Part shown: positions 16,792 to 24,766 of the stretch, piece after piece | Numbering within the stretch: position 1 is the stretch's first letter | How the letters are laid out: every line of letters starts with the position of its first letter | Source of the DNA: Tropicimonas_B omnivorans | GTDB lineage: Bacteria; Pseudomonadota; Alphaproteobacteria; Rhodobacterales; Rhodobacteraceae | Assembly: GCF_031846565.1 (NCBI RefSeq) | Contig: NZ_JAVRHL010000003.1 | Span: 62,001 to 126,000 of the forward strand | Reading direction: 5' to 3' | DNA length: 64,000 nucleotides | The notes under the pieces: model-generated | What the model saw: only the letters and a program-made list of their open reading frames with translations | Database searches by the model: none | Told to the model about the DNA's origin: nothing | Program-made: the position numbers and the translations under genes

Positions 16792-17742
16792 TCAGCCCTG
16801 AAGGGCCTCCCACATTTCCTTGTCCCGCGCCGCGGTCCAGACGCGGGGCGTGTCGATCCCGCGCGCCTCGTCGTAGGCACGGGCGACGTTGAACGGCAGG
16901 CAATGCTCGTAGATCGCGTAATCGGCGAACTTCGGATCACAGACCTCGCGGACGTGGGACATCGCGTCCTGCAGCGAGCCGCCGCGCATCGCCACGCGGC
17001 GCACCGCATCGAAGGTCGAGGTCACGAAATCGGCGGTGCTGTCGAGGGCGGCGTTCACCTTGTCCCGGCCGACGAGCGCTGCCCCCCGGCCCGGCGCGAT
17101 CGCGTCGAGATCGAAGGCGCGGATGTTGTCCAGCGTTTGGGGCCAGTCGGTATAATGCCCGTCGCCGCAATAGCAGGCGGAGTGGTATTCGACGATGTCG
17201 CCGGTGAACATGACGTTCTGGTCCGGCACGTGGATCACCATGTCACCCGCCGTATGCGCCCGACCGACCTTCATCAGGTCCACCCGCCTCTTGCCGAGAT
17301 AGACGGACATGCGGTCCGAGAACGTCGTCGTGGCCCAGGTCAGCCCCGGGATGCTCTCGTGGCCCTGGAAGAGGCGCGGAAACCGGTCGAACTCGCTGTC
17401 CCAGTCTTCCTGCCCGCGCTCGGCCACCATGCTCTGCGCGACGTCGGACATGATGATCTCGCGCGCCCCATATGCCGACGCGCCGAGAACCCGGACGGCG
17501 TGGTAATGCGTGAGCGCAAGATGCGTGATCGGCTTGTCGGTCACCTCGCGGACCTTCTCGATGACGAGGTTCGCCAGTCGCGGTGTGGCCTGCGCCTCGA
17601 CGATCATCACGGCATCGTCGCCGATGATGACGCCCGAATTGGGATCGCCCTCGGCGGTGAAGGCCCAGAGCCCGTCGCCGACCTCGGTGAAGCTGATTTC
17701 CTTGTCCGCCATGTCTCCGGCGGATGCGAATGCCTTGGCCAT
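16792..17742 (-). CDS. MBL-fold metallo-hydrolase with degenerate metal motif
   Basis: A 316-residue metallo-beta-lactamase-fold protein. The usual HxHxDH motif reads HYHAVR (within THYHAVRVLGASAYG), so the Asp and fourth His are replaced by Val and Arg. Other ligands remain: RAHTAGDM supplies the next His and FTGDIVEYHS the bridging Asp. This predicts a one-metal or otherwise altered site. It lies between fahA and the monooxygenase in the homogentisate operon, with a clear GGAGG ribosome site. A hydrolase for an ester, thioester or lactone side product of aromatic breakdown is plausible, but no function is established here. Confidence 0.78.
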   Translation of the reverse strand: MAKAFASAGDMADKEISFTEVGDGLWAFTAEGDPNSGVIIGDDAVMIVEAQATPRLANLVIEKVREVTDKPITHLALTHYHAVRVLGASAYGAREIIMSDVAQSMVAERGQEDWDSEFDRFPRLFQGHESIPGLTWATTTFSDRMSVYLGKRRVDLMKVGRAHTAGDMVIHVPDQNVMFTGDIVEYHSACYCGDGHYTDWPQTLDNIRAFDLDAIAPGRGAALVGRDKVNAALDSTADFVTSTFDAVRRVAMRGGSLQDAMSHVREVCDPKFADYAIYEHCLPFNVARAYDEARGIDTPRVWTAARDKEMWEALQG

Positions 17743-17762
17743 GTGGCCTCCTTCTCGGTCTG

Positions 17763-18986
17763 TCAGGGAAAGTCGGGGGCGGGCAGGATCGTGCCGGTGC
17801 AGGCGCCGAAGCCCACGCGGTAGCCGTCACCTTGCGCGTGCCCCCGCAAGGTGAGTGTGTCGCCGTCCTCGATGAAGGTTCGGGGGGACCCGCCGATGTC
17901 GAGCGGCCTCTCGCCGCCCCAGGTCAGTTCCAGAAGCGAGCCGTAGCTGGACGCATCGGGCCCGGAAATCGTGCCGGAGCCCAGAAGGTCGCCCGTACGC
18001 ATGGCGCAGCCCGAGGAGGCGTGATGCGCAAGCTGCTGCGCGGCGGAGTAGTAGAGTTCGCGCATGTTGGTGCGGCTGATCTCGTGCCCGTTCATCTCGG
18101 CCGACAGGGACACGTCGTAGCCGTCCGGGAAATCAGTTTCGAGGTAGGGCAGGAGGTCCTTCTCCCGCGGGGGGCCGTCCACCGCGAAGGGCGCAAGTGC
18201 TGCCCGCGTGACGATCCATGGACTGATCGATGTGGCGAAGGCCTTGGCCTGGAACGGCCCGAGGGGCTGGTATTCCCAGGCCTGGATATCCCGCGCGGAC
18301 CAGTCGTTCAGAAGGACGTAGCCGAAGATCATCTCCTGCGCCTGCGCGGTGGTGACCGGCTCGCCCATTGCCGATGGCGTTCCGACGATGGCGCCCATCT
18401 CCAGCTCGATATCGAGCCGCCGGCAGGGCCCGAAGGACGGTGCGTCCGCCTCCTTCGCCTTGGTCTGCCCGACGGGACGCCTGACGTCCGTTCCGGAAAC
18501 GACGACGGTGGAGGCGCGCCCGTTATAGCCGATCGGGATATGCAGCCAGTTCGGCGGCAATGCGTTGTCGGCCCCGCGGAACATCGTGCCGACATTGGTC
18601 GCGTGATGTCGGCTGGCGTAGAAATCGGTATATTCCGCGACGGTGAAGGGCAGGTGCATCCGCGCCTCCGCCATCGGCACGAGCAGCGGCTCCACCGCCT
18701 TCCGCGCGTCCGACCCTTCGGCCAGGAGCTCCGTCAGCCGCGCCCGGAACGCGGCCCACGCCTTCGGCCCATCCGCCATCAGCGGGTTCCAGGCCGCGTC
18801 CTGGCACCGCCCTTCGGTTCCCGTCAGGCCGGCCTTCTCGGCACCCGCGGCATCGAGGATCATGTCCCCGATGGCGACGCCGCAGCGCGCCTCGCCGCCA
18901 ATCTCGAAGACGCCGTAAGGCAGGTTGTTCAGCGGAAAGTCGGTGTCGGGGGCGTTGGCGCTCTCGACCCAGGAGCGGTTCAGCAT
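17763..18986 (-). CDS. fahA: fumarylacetoacetase
   Basis: A 407-residue fumarylacetoacetate hydrolase, which splits fumarylacetoacetate to fumarate and acetoacetate in the last step of the homogentisate pathway. The N-terminal domain starts FPLNNLPYGVFEIGG, and the catalytic domain contains YTDFYASRHHATNVGTMFRG with the metal Asp and catalytic His, and LDIELEMGAIVG with the metal-binding acidic residues. The length is that of the long eukaryotic-type FAH. It lies 13 bp after the 35-residue membrane protein gene, and AAGGA in that gap serves as its ribosome site. Confidence 0.95.
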   Translation of the reverse strand: MLNRSWVESANAPDTDFPLNNLPYGVFEIGGEARCGVAIGDMILDAAGAEKAGLTGTEGRCQDAAWNPLMADGPKAWAAFRARLTELLAEGSDARKAVEPLLVPMAEARMHLPFTVAEYTDFYASRHHATNVGTMFRGADNALPPNWLHIPIGYNGRASTVVVSGTDVRRPVGQTKAKEADAPSFGPCRRLDIELEMGAIVGTPSAMGEPVTTAQAQEMIFGYVLLNDWSARDIQAWEYQPLGPFQAKAFATSISPWIVTRAALAPFAVDGPPREKDLLPYLETDFPDGYDVSLSAEMNGHEISRTNMRELYYSAAQQLAHHASSGCAMRTGDLLGSGTISGPDASSYGSLLELTWGGERPLDIGGSPRTFIEDGDTLTLRGHAQGDGYRVGFGACTGTILPAPDFP

Positions 18987-18999
18987 GGAGGCGGTCCTT

Positions 19000-19107
19000 T
19001 CAATCCTCTTCGTCCCACTCGTCCCAGGGCATCCGCGCGAAGGCGGCGCCCACCCAGATCATCCCCGCGATCGCGGCGAGGACGATCAGTAGGGCGAGGA
19101 CGGTCAT
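19000..19107 (-). CDS. 35-residue membrane protein between hmgA and fahA
   Basis: A very small gene. The product is one membrane helix (VLALLIVLAAIAGMIWVGAAFA) followed by an acidic tail (MPWDEWDEED). Its ATG overlaps the hmgA stop codon (ATGA) and is preceded by CAGGAA, so translation is coupled to hmgA. Both the precise overlap and the classic helix-plus-tail composition argue for a real gene despite its size. I recognise no family. It could anchor a pathway enzyme at the membrane or assist the adjacent TRAP importer. Confidence 0.6.
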   Translation of the reverse strand: MTVLALLIVLAAIAGMIWVGAAFARMPWDEWDEED

Positions 19108-20465
19108 TTCCTGCCCGGCGTTCCGTCGAAATGCTTCTCGAGCCCGTCCCAGCAATCGACATAATCGTCCTGCAACGGAGCCTCCTTCGCGGCGAATTCG
19201 GTCAGGTGCTGCGGGAAACGGGTCTCGAACATGAAGGACATCGTGTCGTCGAGCTTGTCGGGACCGAGCTCGGCGTTCGACGCCTTCTCGAACGCTTCCC
19301 GGTCGGGACCATGGGGCAGCATGCAATTGTGCAGGCTCATGCCGCCCGGAACGAAGCCCTGAGGCTTGGCGTCGTACTGGCCGTAAATGTTGCCCATCAT
19401 CTCGGTCATGACGTTCTTGTGGTACCAGGGCGGGCGGAACGTGTCCTCCATCACCATCCATCGCTCCCGGAAGAGGACGAAATCGATGTTCGCGGTCCCT
19501 TCGACGCCCGAAGGCGCGGTCAGGACGGTGAAGATGGACGGGTCTGGATGGTCGAAAAGGATCGCGCCCACCGGACAGTAGGTCTTCAGGTCATACTTCA
19601 CCGGTGCGTAATTGCCGTGCCAGGCCACCACGTCGAGCGGGGAATGCGGGATCTCCGAGCGGTGGAACTGGCCGCACCATTTGACCGTCATGGAGGACGG
19701 CACCTCGCGGTCCTCGAAGGCGGCGACGGGCGTCTTGAAGTCCCGCCGGTTCGCCATGCAGTTGGCGCCGATCGGCCCGCGGCCCGGCAGGTCGAACTTC
19801 TGGCCGTAATTCTCGCAGACGAAGCCGCGTGCCGGCCCTTCGAGCACCTCGACGCGGTAGACCAGCCCGCGCGGCAGGATCGCGATCTCCTGCGGGGCGA
19901 CGTCGATGATGCCAAGCTCGGTGGCGAAGCGCAGACGTCCTTCCTGGGGCACGACGAGAAGCTCGCCGTCGGCGGAGTAGAAGTACTCGTCCTCCATGGA
20001 GGCCGTGACGAGATAGATATGCGCCGACATGCCGGTCGCGACGTTCACGTCCCCCGCCGTTGTCATCGTGCGCATACCCGTCAGCCAGGTCAGGGCCTCG
20101 TCCGAATGGGGAACGGGATCCCAGCGGTACTGACCGAGGGAGGTCACGTCCTGCGGAATGTGCGGCGCGGTCTTCCAGTAGGGCAGGTCGATCCGCTCGT
20201 AGCGCCCCTGGTGCTTCACCGAAGGCCGGATGCGATAGCACCACGTCCGCTCGTTCTGGTGGCTGGGTGCGGTGAAGGCCGTGCCCGAAAGCTGCTCGCC
20301 GTAGAGGCCGTAATTCACCTTCTGCGGCGAGTTCATGCCTTGGGGCAGGGCGCCCGGAAGCGCCTCCGTCTCGAAGTCGTTGCCGAAGCCGGGCATGTAG
20401 CCCGCTGTCGTGCCCTGCGGCGTGGCGGCCTGGAGCAGGCCCGACAGGCGCGTCTGATCGTTCAT
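19104..20465 (-). CDS. hmgA: homogentisate 1,2-dioxygenase
   Basis: A 453-residue Fe(II) dioxygenase that opens the homogentisate ring to maleylacetoacetate. The sequence shows the family hallmarks YMPGFGNDFETEALPGALP near the N-terminus, GQNSP-like GMNSPQKVNYGLYGEQLSG, and the iron-binding region PPWYHKNVMTEMMGNIYGQYDAK near the C-terminus with His and Glu ligands. It is the first gene of the operon hmgA, small protein, fahA, MBL, FAD monooxygenase, DUF2783, maiA. It is divergent from a MarR regulator, across a candidate operator at 20507. Confidence 0.96.
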   Translation of the reverse strand: MNDQTRLSGLLQAATPQGTTAGYMPGFGNDFETEALPGALPQGMNSPQKVNYGLYGEQLSGTAFTAPSHQNERTWCYRIRPSVKHQGRYERIDLPYWKTAPHIPQDVTSLGQYRWDPVPHSDEALTWLTGMRTMTTAGDVNVATGMSAHIYLVTASMEDEYFYSADGELLVVPQEGRLRFATELGIIDVAPQEIAILPRGLVYRVEVLEGPARGFVCENYGQKFDLPGRGPIGANCMANRRDFKTPVAAFEDREVPSSMTVKWCGQFHRSEIPHSPLDVVAWHGNYAPVKYDLKTYCPVGAILFDHPDPSIFTVLTAPSGVEGTANIDFVLFRERWMVMEDTFRPPWYHKNVMTEMMGNIYGQYDAKPQGFVPGGMSLHNCMLPHGPDREAFEKASNAELGPDKLDDTMSFMFETRFPQHLTEFAAKEAPLQDDYVDCWDGLEKHFDGTPGRK

Positions 20466-20506
20466 CGTGGCTCCTCCCCCGGTCGGATGGTTGCTCTCAG
20501 GGGTAA

Positions 20507-20524
20507 TGGTTGTATTTGTAACCA
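20507..20524. promoter_or_regulatory. candidate MarR operator, TGGTT-N8-AACCA
   Basis: An 18-bp inverted repeat with perfect 5-bp arms lies in the 84-bp gap between divergent hmgA and marR. MarR dimers bind dyads of this size. Ten bases of it (TTTGTAACCA) recur in reverse orientation at 21011-21020, at the end of marR ahead of the second TRAP operon. Confidence 0.5.
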
Positions 20525-20549
20525 ACAAGAGAGTTTCCGAGGAGGGCCC

Positions 20550-21038
20550 ATGTCCGAGTTCGACCTGCGTACGTTTCTGCCGTACCTGCTCAACCAGGCC
20601 GCGGAGGAGACCAGCCTCGGCTTCTCCCGCGTCTACAAGGACCGCTACGGAATGCTGCGGACGGAATGGCGCGTGTTGTTCCACCTCGGCCGCTACGGCG
20701 ACATGACGGCGGCGGAGATCGGGCGCCGCGCGAAGATGCACAAGACGAAGATCAGCAGGGCTGTTGCGGCACTGGAAGCGAAGCGGTTCGTCACCCGGCG
20801 GGAGGATTCGGCCGATCGCAGGCGCGAGACGCTGACGCTGTCAGCGCAGGGCCGGCGCGCGTTCGACGACCTCGTCGTCGTCGCCGAAGCCCACGACACG
20901 CGGCTGACCGCGAACCTGTCAGCGGGCGAACGCGCGGTGCTGATCGACTGCCTCCAGCGCCTCGCCGGGTTCGGCAATGGGGTGGAACGGGCGTTGTCGC
21001 CGGCGATTGATGGTTACAAACAAGACGAATACCAATAA
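20550..21038 (+). CDS. MarR-family transcriptional regulator
   Basis: A 162-residue MarR regulator. The winged helix spans about residues 30-100, with TAAEIGRRAKMHKTKISRAV as the helix-turn-helix and REDSADRRRETLTLSAQG as the wing. Start at 20550 is supported by GAGGAGGG just upstream. It is divergent from hmgA and is followed by the second TRAP operon, so it probably controls homogentisate catabolism and uptake of its precursor in response to a phenolic acid. Its last codons (GYKQDEYQ) contain a copy of the candidate operator half-site. Confidence 0.9.
   Translation: MSEFDLRTFLPYLLNQAAEETSLGFSRVYKDRYGMLRTEWRVLFHLGRYGDMTAAEIGRRAKMHKTKISRAVAALEAKRFVTRREDSADRRRETLTLSAQGRRAFDDLVVVAEAHDTRLTANLSAGERAVLIDCLQRLAGFGNGVERALSPAIDGYKQDEYQ
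21011..21020. promoter_or_regulatory. second copy of the MarR half-site, TGGTTACAAA
   Basis: These ten bases are the exact reverse complement of 20515-20524 in the hmgA/marR operator. They lie inside the last codons of marR, 142 bp upstream of the TRAP binding-protein gene, where they could help regulate the transporter. An accidental match inside coding sequence cannot be excluded. Confidence 0.3.
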
Positions 21039-21161
21039 ACAGCCGGCGGCTCCGGGAGGAGGGGGCCGCGCCGGTCGGCGGCGGGGCACCGGGAAGGCCC
21101 TTCGGTCCCGCGTCGTCCGGATATGACCGGCATGAGAAACAGATTTTCCGGGAGGATCAGA

Positions 21162-22190
21162 ATGAGTGTCTACGTCCGTGGCCTGACGGCTGCCGCAACC
21201 CTCGCCATGCTTGGCGGGACCGCCGCCGCGCAGGAGACCGAGCTCGTCATGTCGAGCTGGCTGCCGCCGCGCCATCCGATCGTGGTGAACGCGATGAAGC
21301 CCTGGGCCGAGGAGGTCGCCGAGGTGACGGACGGCCGCGTCACCGTGCGTGTGCTCGCCTCCCCTCTCGGCGCGCCGCCCGCTCACTTCGACATGGCCCG
21401 CGACGGCGTGGCGGACATCACCTACGGCCTGCACTCGTTCAGCCAGGACGACCGTTTCGATGCGAGCGAAGTGGGGCAGTTCTCCTTCCTCGGTGACGAC
21501 GCCGTCAGCGTGTCCGAGGCGTTCTACACCGTCTATACCGAGGATCTCGGAGCCGCCGAGGACCACGAGGGCACCCATATCCTCGGCCTCTTCACCCATG
21601 GGCCCGGCGCCTTCCACAACGGCCGCCGCGCGATCGAGACGCCGGCCGATTTCGAGGGGCTGAAGATCCGTGTGCCGGGCGGCTACACCGCCACGCTGAT
21701 GGAAGGTCTCAGCGCGACGCCGATCTTCACCTCCTCCACCGAGGTCTACGAGCAGCTGTCCCGCGGCGTGATCGATGGGGCGACCTTCACCAAGGAAGCG
21801 CTGACCGCGTTCAATCTCACGGACGACATCGCCTATACGACGACCGTTCCGGGCGGCATGTACAACACGACATGGTTCCTCGTGATGAACGAGGGCGCGT
21901 GGGACGGGATCTCCGCCGAGGATCAGGAGGCGATCGAGGGCATTTCCGGTCTCGCCTTCGCGGAGCGCGTCGGCACGGCATGGAACGATGCCGATACCGC
22001 CGCCGAAGCGGAGATCGAGGAGGCCGGGATCGAGACGAGCCCCGCGAACGATGAGGTCCTCGCCGCGATCAGGGAGGTCGCGTCGCAGGCGGAAGAGGAC
22101 TGGGCGGACAGCCTCCCCGAGGGGCAGGACGGCCTCGCCGCCCTCGCGCGTCTGCGCGAGATGACCGGCGTCGAAGGTCCGGCGGACTGA
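21162..22190 (+). CDS. dctP: TRAP transporter substrate-binding protein (DctP family)
   Basis: A 342-residue periplasmic binding protein. The ATG at 21162 follows GGGAGGATCAG and opens a signal peptide ending ...LGGTAAAQ. The DctP signature FEGLKIRVPGG near residues 166-176 carries the carboxylate-binding arginine. Its stop overlaps the start of dctQ (TGATG). The gene follows the MarR regulator of the homogentisate cluster by 123 bp, so an aromatic acid such as hydroxyphenylacetate or homogentisate is the most likely ligand, by context only. Confidence 0.9.
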   Translation: MSVYVRGLTAAATLAMLGGTAAAQETELVMSSWLPPRHPIVVNAMKPWAEEVAEVTDGRVTVRVLASPLGAPPAHFDMARDGVADITYGLHSFSQDDRFDASEVGQFSFLGDDAVSVSEAFYTVYTEDLGAAEDHEGTHILGLFTHGPGAFHNGRRAIETPADFEGLKIRVPGGYTATLMEGLSATPIFTSSTEVYEQLSRGVIDGATFTKEALTAFNLTDDIAYTTTVPGGMYNTTWFLVMNEGAWDGISAEDQEAIEGISGLAFAERVGTAWNDADTAAEAEIEEAGIETSPANDEVLAAIREVASQAEEDWADSLPEGQDGLAALARLREMTGVEGPAD

Positions 22191-22639
22191 TGATGCGCCA
22201 TCTCGTCGGCGGGCTCGAGATTGTCTCGGGCCTGCTTCTCGTCGCGCTGATGTCCGTGACCGGGATGGACGTGATCGGACGGTATCTCTTCGACAGGCCG
22301 CTGCCGGGGGCTTTCGAGATGACCGAACTGCTTCTCGCCGCCCTGGTTTTCGCGGCCCTGCCGCTCGTCAGCCGTTCGGGCGGGCACGTGGAGGTCGACC
22401 TGCTCGACAGCCTGCTCCCGCCGGGGGCGCGCCGGGCGCTGTTGTGGATCGGCGCGGCGGCGGCGTTCTGCGTCCTGATGGTCTTCGCGTGGCGGCTGGT
22501 GCTTCACGGTCTGCAACAGGCCGGCGACGGGGCGCGCTCGATCTCCCTCGGCATCCCGTTCGCGCCGGTTTCCTTCTTCGGAGCGGCCGGATGTGCCGTG
22601 GCGGCGCTGTTCGGCCTTGTCCGGGCGATACGGGCATGA
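22190..22639 (+). CDS. dctQ: TRAP transporter small permease (DctQ family)
   Basis: A 149-residue protein with four membrane helices; SVTGMDVIGRYLFDRPLPGAFEM matches the DctQ conserved region. It overlaps both neighbours, the dctP stop at TGATG and the dctM start at ATGA, so the three are tightly coupled. Unlike the TRAP operon at 12 kb there is no gap or hairpin after the binding-protein gene. Confidence 0.9.
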   Translation: MMRHLVGGLEIVSGLLLVALMSVTGMDVIGRYLFDRPLPGAFEMTELLLAALVFAALPLVSRSGGHVEVDLLDSLLPPGARRALLWIGAAAAFCVLMVFAWRLVLHGLQQAGDGARSISLGIPFAPVSFFGAAGCAVAALFGLVRAIRA

Positions 22640-23943
22640 CCGAAAGCCTGATCGGGATAGGGGTCCTCCTCGCGCTCGTGTTCGCACGGGTGCCCATTGG
22701 GTTCGCCATGGCGCTGGTCGGCGGGGCCGGCTTCGCGCTCATGCGCAATGTCGAAGCCGCGGGCGCGATGATCGGTACGACGGTTTTCGAGACGGGAATG
22801 AGCTATACCCTCTCCGTCCTGCCGCTCTTCATCTTCATGGGCAACGTGCTGGCGCAGTCCGGGATCGCGCAAGGTCTCTTCGCCGGAGCCGACCGGATCT
22901 TCGGCCGGATGCGCGGCGGGCTGGCGCTTGCCACGGTGATCAGCTGCGGCGGTTTCTCGGCGGTCTCGGGCTCCTCGCTCGCCACAGCCGCCACGATGAG
23001 CCGCGTGGCGCTGCCGCCGATGCGGAAATACGGCTATGACGACAGTCTCGCCTCTGGCGCCATCGCCGCTGGCGGCACGCTCGGCATCCTGATCCCGCCC
23101 TCCGTCATCCTCATCATCTATGGATTGCTGACCGAGAGCGATATCGGGGACCTCTTCATCGCGGGCCTCCTGCCCGGCGCGCTCGGCGTGCTGCTCTACC
23201 TGCTCGCCGTGATGGTCACCGTGCGCCTCGATCCGTCGCGCGCGCCGGACGTCTCGGAGGTCGTGCCGATGTCGCGGCGGGATACGGTGGGCGTTCTGGG
23301 AACGCTCGCGCTCTTCATCTTCATCATGGGCGGCATATACGGTGGCGTCTTCACCCCCATCGAGGCAGGCGGCATGGGCGCGCTCTTCGCTGTCCTCCTC
23401 GCCGTGGCGATCCGCGGCCTCGACTGGGCGGGCTTCCGGACGGCCGTTCGCGAGACGGTCCTCGCGACGGCGATGATCTTCGCCATCATCATCGGGGCGG
23501 AGATCTTCTCCACCTTCATCAACTTCGCGGGCCTGCCGATGGCGCTGGTGGACATGATCTACGAGCTCGACGTGTCGCCCTGGCTCGTGATCGGGGCGAT
23601 GGTGGCGATCTATCTGGTCATGGGCTGCGTCTTCGAGAGCCTGTCGATGATCCTTCTGACGGTGCCGGTGTTCTACCCCGTCGTGCAGCAGCTCGATTTC
23701 GGAGGCGGATGGCTGGGCAATCCGGACGACGTGCTGATCTGGTTCGCCATCGTCGTGGTCGTGGTGACCGAGATCAGCCTGATCACGCCGCCGGTGGGGA
23801 TGAACGTCTTCGTCATGCGCTCCGTCATTCCCGATATCGAGCTGATGACGGTGTTCCGCGGGGTGCTGCCGTTCTGGATCGCGGACCTCGTGCGGCTTGC
23901 GATCCTGATCTTCATCCCGTGGTTCTCGCTCGCGCTGCTCTGA
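22636..23943 (+). CDS. dctM: TRAP transporter large permease (DctM family)
   Basis: A 435-residue translocation subunit with about 12 membrane segments. The ATG at 22636 overlaps the dctQ stop (ATGA). Conserved DctM stretches include SGSSLATAATMSRVALPPM and GGTLGILIPPSVILIIYG. It completes the second DctPQM transporter, next to the homogentisate genes. Its stop lies 3 bp from the stop of the convergent TSUP gene. Confidence 0.92.
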   Translation: MTESLIGIGVLLALVFARVPIGFAMALVGGAGFALMRNVEAAGAMIGTTVFETGMSYTLSVLPLFIFMGNVLAQSGIAQGLFAGADRIFGRMRGGLALATVISCGGFSAVSGSSLATAATMSRVALPPMRKYGYDDSLASGAIAAGGTLGILIPPSVILIIYGLLTESDIGDLFIAGLLPGALGVLLYLLAVMVTVRLDPSRAPDVSEVVPMSRRDTVGVLGTLALFIFIMGGIYGGVFTPIEAGGMGALFAVLLAVAIRGLDWAGFRTAVRETVLATAMIFAIIIGAEIFSTFINFAGLPMALVDMIYELDVSPWLVIGAMVAIYLVMGCVFESLSMILLTVPVFYPVVQQLDFGGGWLGNPDDVLIWFAIVVVVVTEISLITPPVGMNVFVMRSVIPDIELMTVFRGVLPFWIADLVRLAILIFIPWFSLALL

Positions 23944-23946
23944 TCC

Positions 23947-24687
23947 TCAGACGAGTCCGGACCACACCAGCCGGAGGGAAATCACGGCGAGGATCGCCAG
24001 GATGATCTTGTCGAAGGTCGCCCTGTCGATGGCCCTCGCGAGGCGCGCGCCCACCGGCATTCCGGCGAAGAGGGGCGCAAGCGCGGCGATGCTCAGGATC
24101 ATCCGTTCGGGAGACAGGATGCCGAGGCCGTAGAGGAACGGGATCTGCACCACGGCTGACGCCGCGAAGAAGGTGGAGATCGTCACGATGAACGTCGCCC
24201 GCTCGAGCGAGATCGCGTTCAGGAAGGTGATCGAGACCGGGGCCGAGATCCCCGTCGCGCCCTGCAGGACGCCGCCCATGAGCCCCGCCGGCACGGAGAG
24301 CCGCGCGGCGAGGGCTTCGCCGAGGCGCCAGCCGGGCTGGAGGAGGCGGAAGGAGATGTAGAGCAGCACCGCGAGAGCGACGATCAGCAAAAGCAGGTCC
24401 GGCGCGAAGGCGGCCAGCATCAGGGAGCCCGTCACCGTGCCGACCGCGCCCGCGGCGGCGAAGCCCCAGATCAGGAGCGGCTCGGGCCGGCTTTTGCGAA
24501 AATGCCACGCCTGCCACGAGTTGGAGACGAGGCTGGGCACGGTCATGACCGCGACGGCGAGAGGCACGTCGTAAAGCATGGAGAGAAGGGGGATCGCGAG
24601 CAGCGGCGCACCGGCGCCGGTGGCCCCTTTCAGGATCCCGCCGATGAAGAGCGATACGCCTCCGATTATGAGCCCCGTCTGGTCCAT
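23947..24687 (-). CDS. TSUP-family (TauE/SafE) membrane permease
   Basis: A 246-residue protein with about eight membrane segments in two homologous halves. The repeats are IGGILKGATGAGAPLLAIPLL near residue 15 and MGGVLQGATGISAPVSITFL near residue 140, the hallmark of TauE/SafE exporters of sulfite, sulfoacetate or other organosulfur or organic anions. It lies 79 bp downstream of mtnK on the same strand and is convergent with the second TRAP operon. Co-transcription with mtnK would suggest export of a sulfur compound; linkage to aromatic metabolism is the alternative. Confidence 0.85.
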   Translation of the reverse strand: MDQTGLIIGGVSLFIGGILKGATGAGAPLLAIPLLSMLYDVPLAVAVMTVPSLVSNSWQAWHFRKSRPEPLLIWGFAAAGAVGTVTGSLMLAAFAPDLLLLIVALAVLLYISFRLLQPGWRLGEALAARLSVPAGLMGGVLQGATGISAPVSITFLNAISLERATFIVTISTFFAASAVVQIPFLYGLGILSPERMILSIAALAPLFAGMPVGARLARAIDRATFDKIILAILAVISLRLVWSGLV

Positions 24688-24766
24688 CGCGGCCGTCCTA
24701 GTCCCTGCGCGCGGCGGCGTCGAGTTGCCCTGGCGGATCTGACGGGGGTGTGGCGAACGCGCGACC

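Noticed and set aside
15205..17823. Plus-strand open frame of 872 codons
   Set aside because: Antisense to the FAD monooxygenase and MBL genes; no domain, and composition of a reverse-strand shadow.
17724..21038. Very long plus-strand open frame (1104 codons) covering the homogentisate genes
   Set aside because: It is antisense to fahA and hmgA, which have clear enzyme signatures; only its 3' part is real, where it coincides with the MarR gene. High GC makes stop codons rare on the opposite strand.
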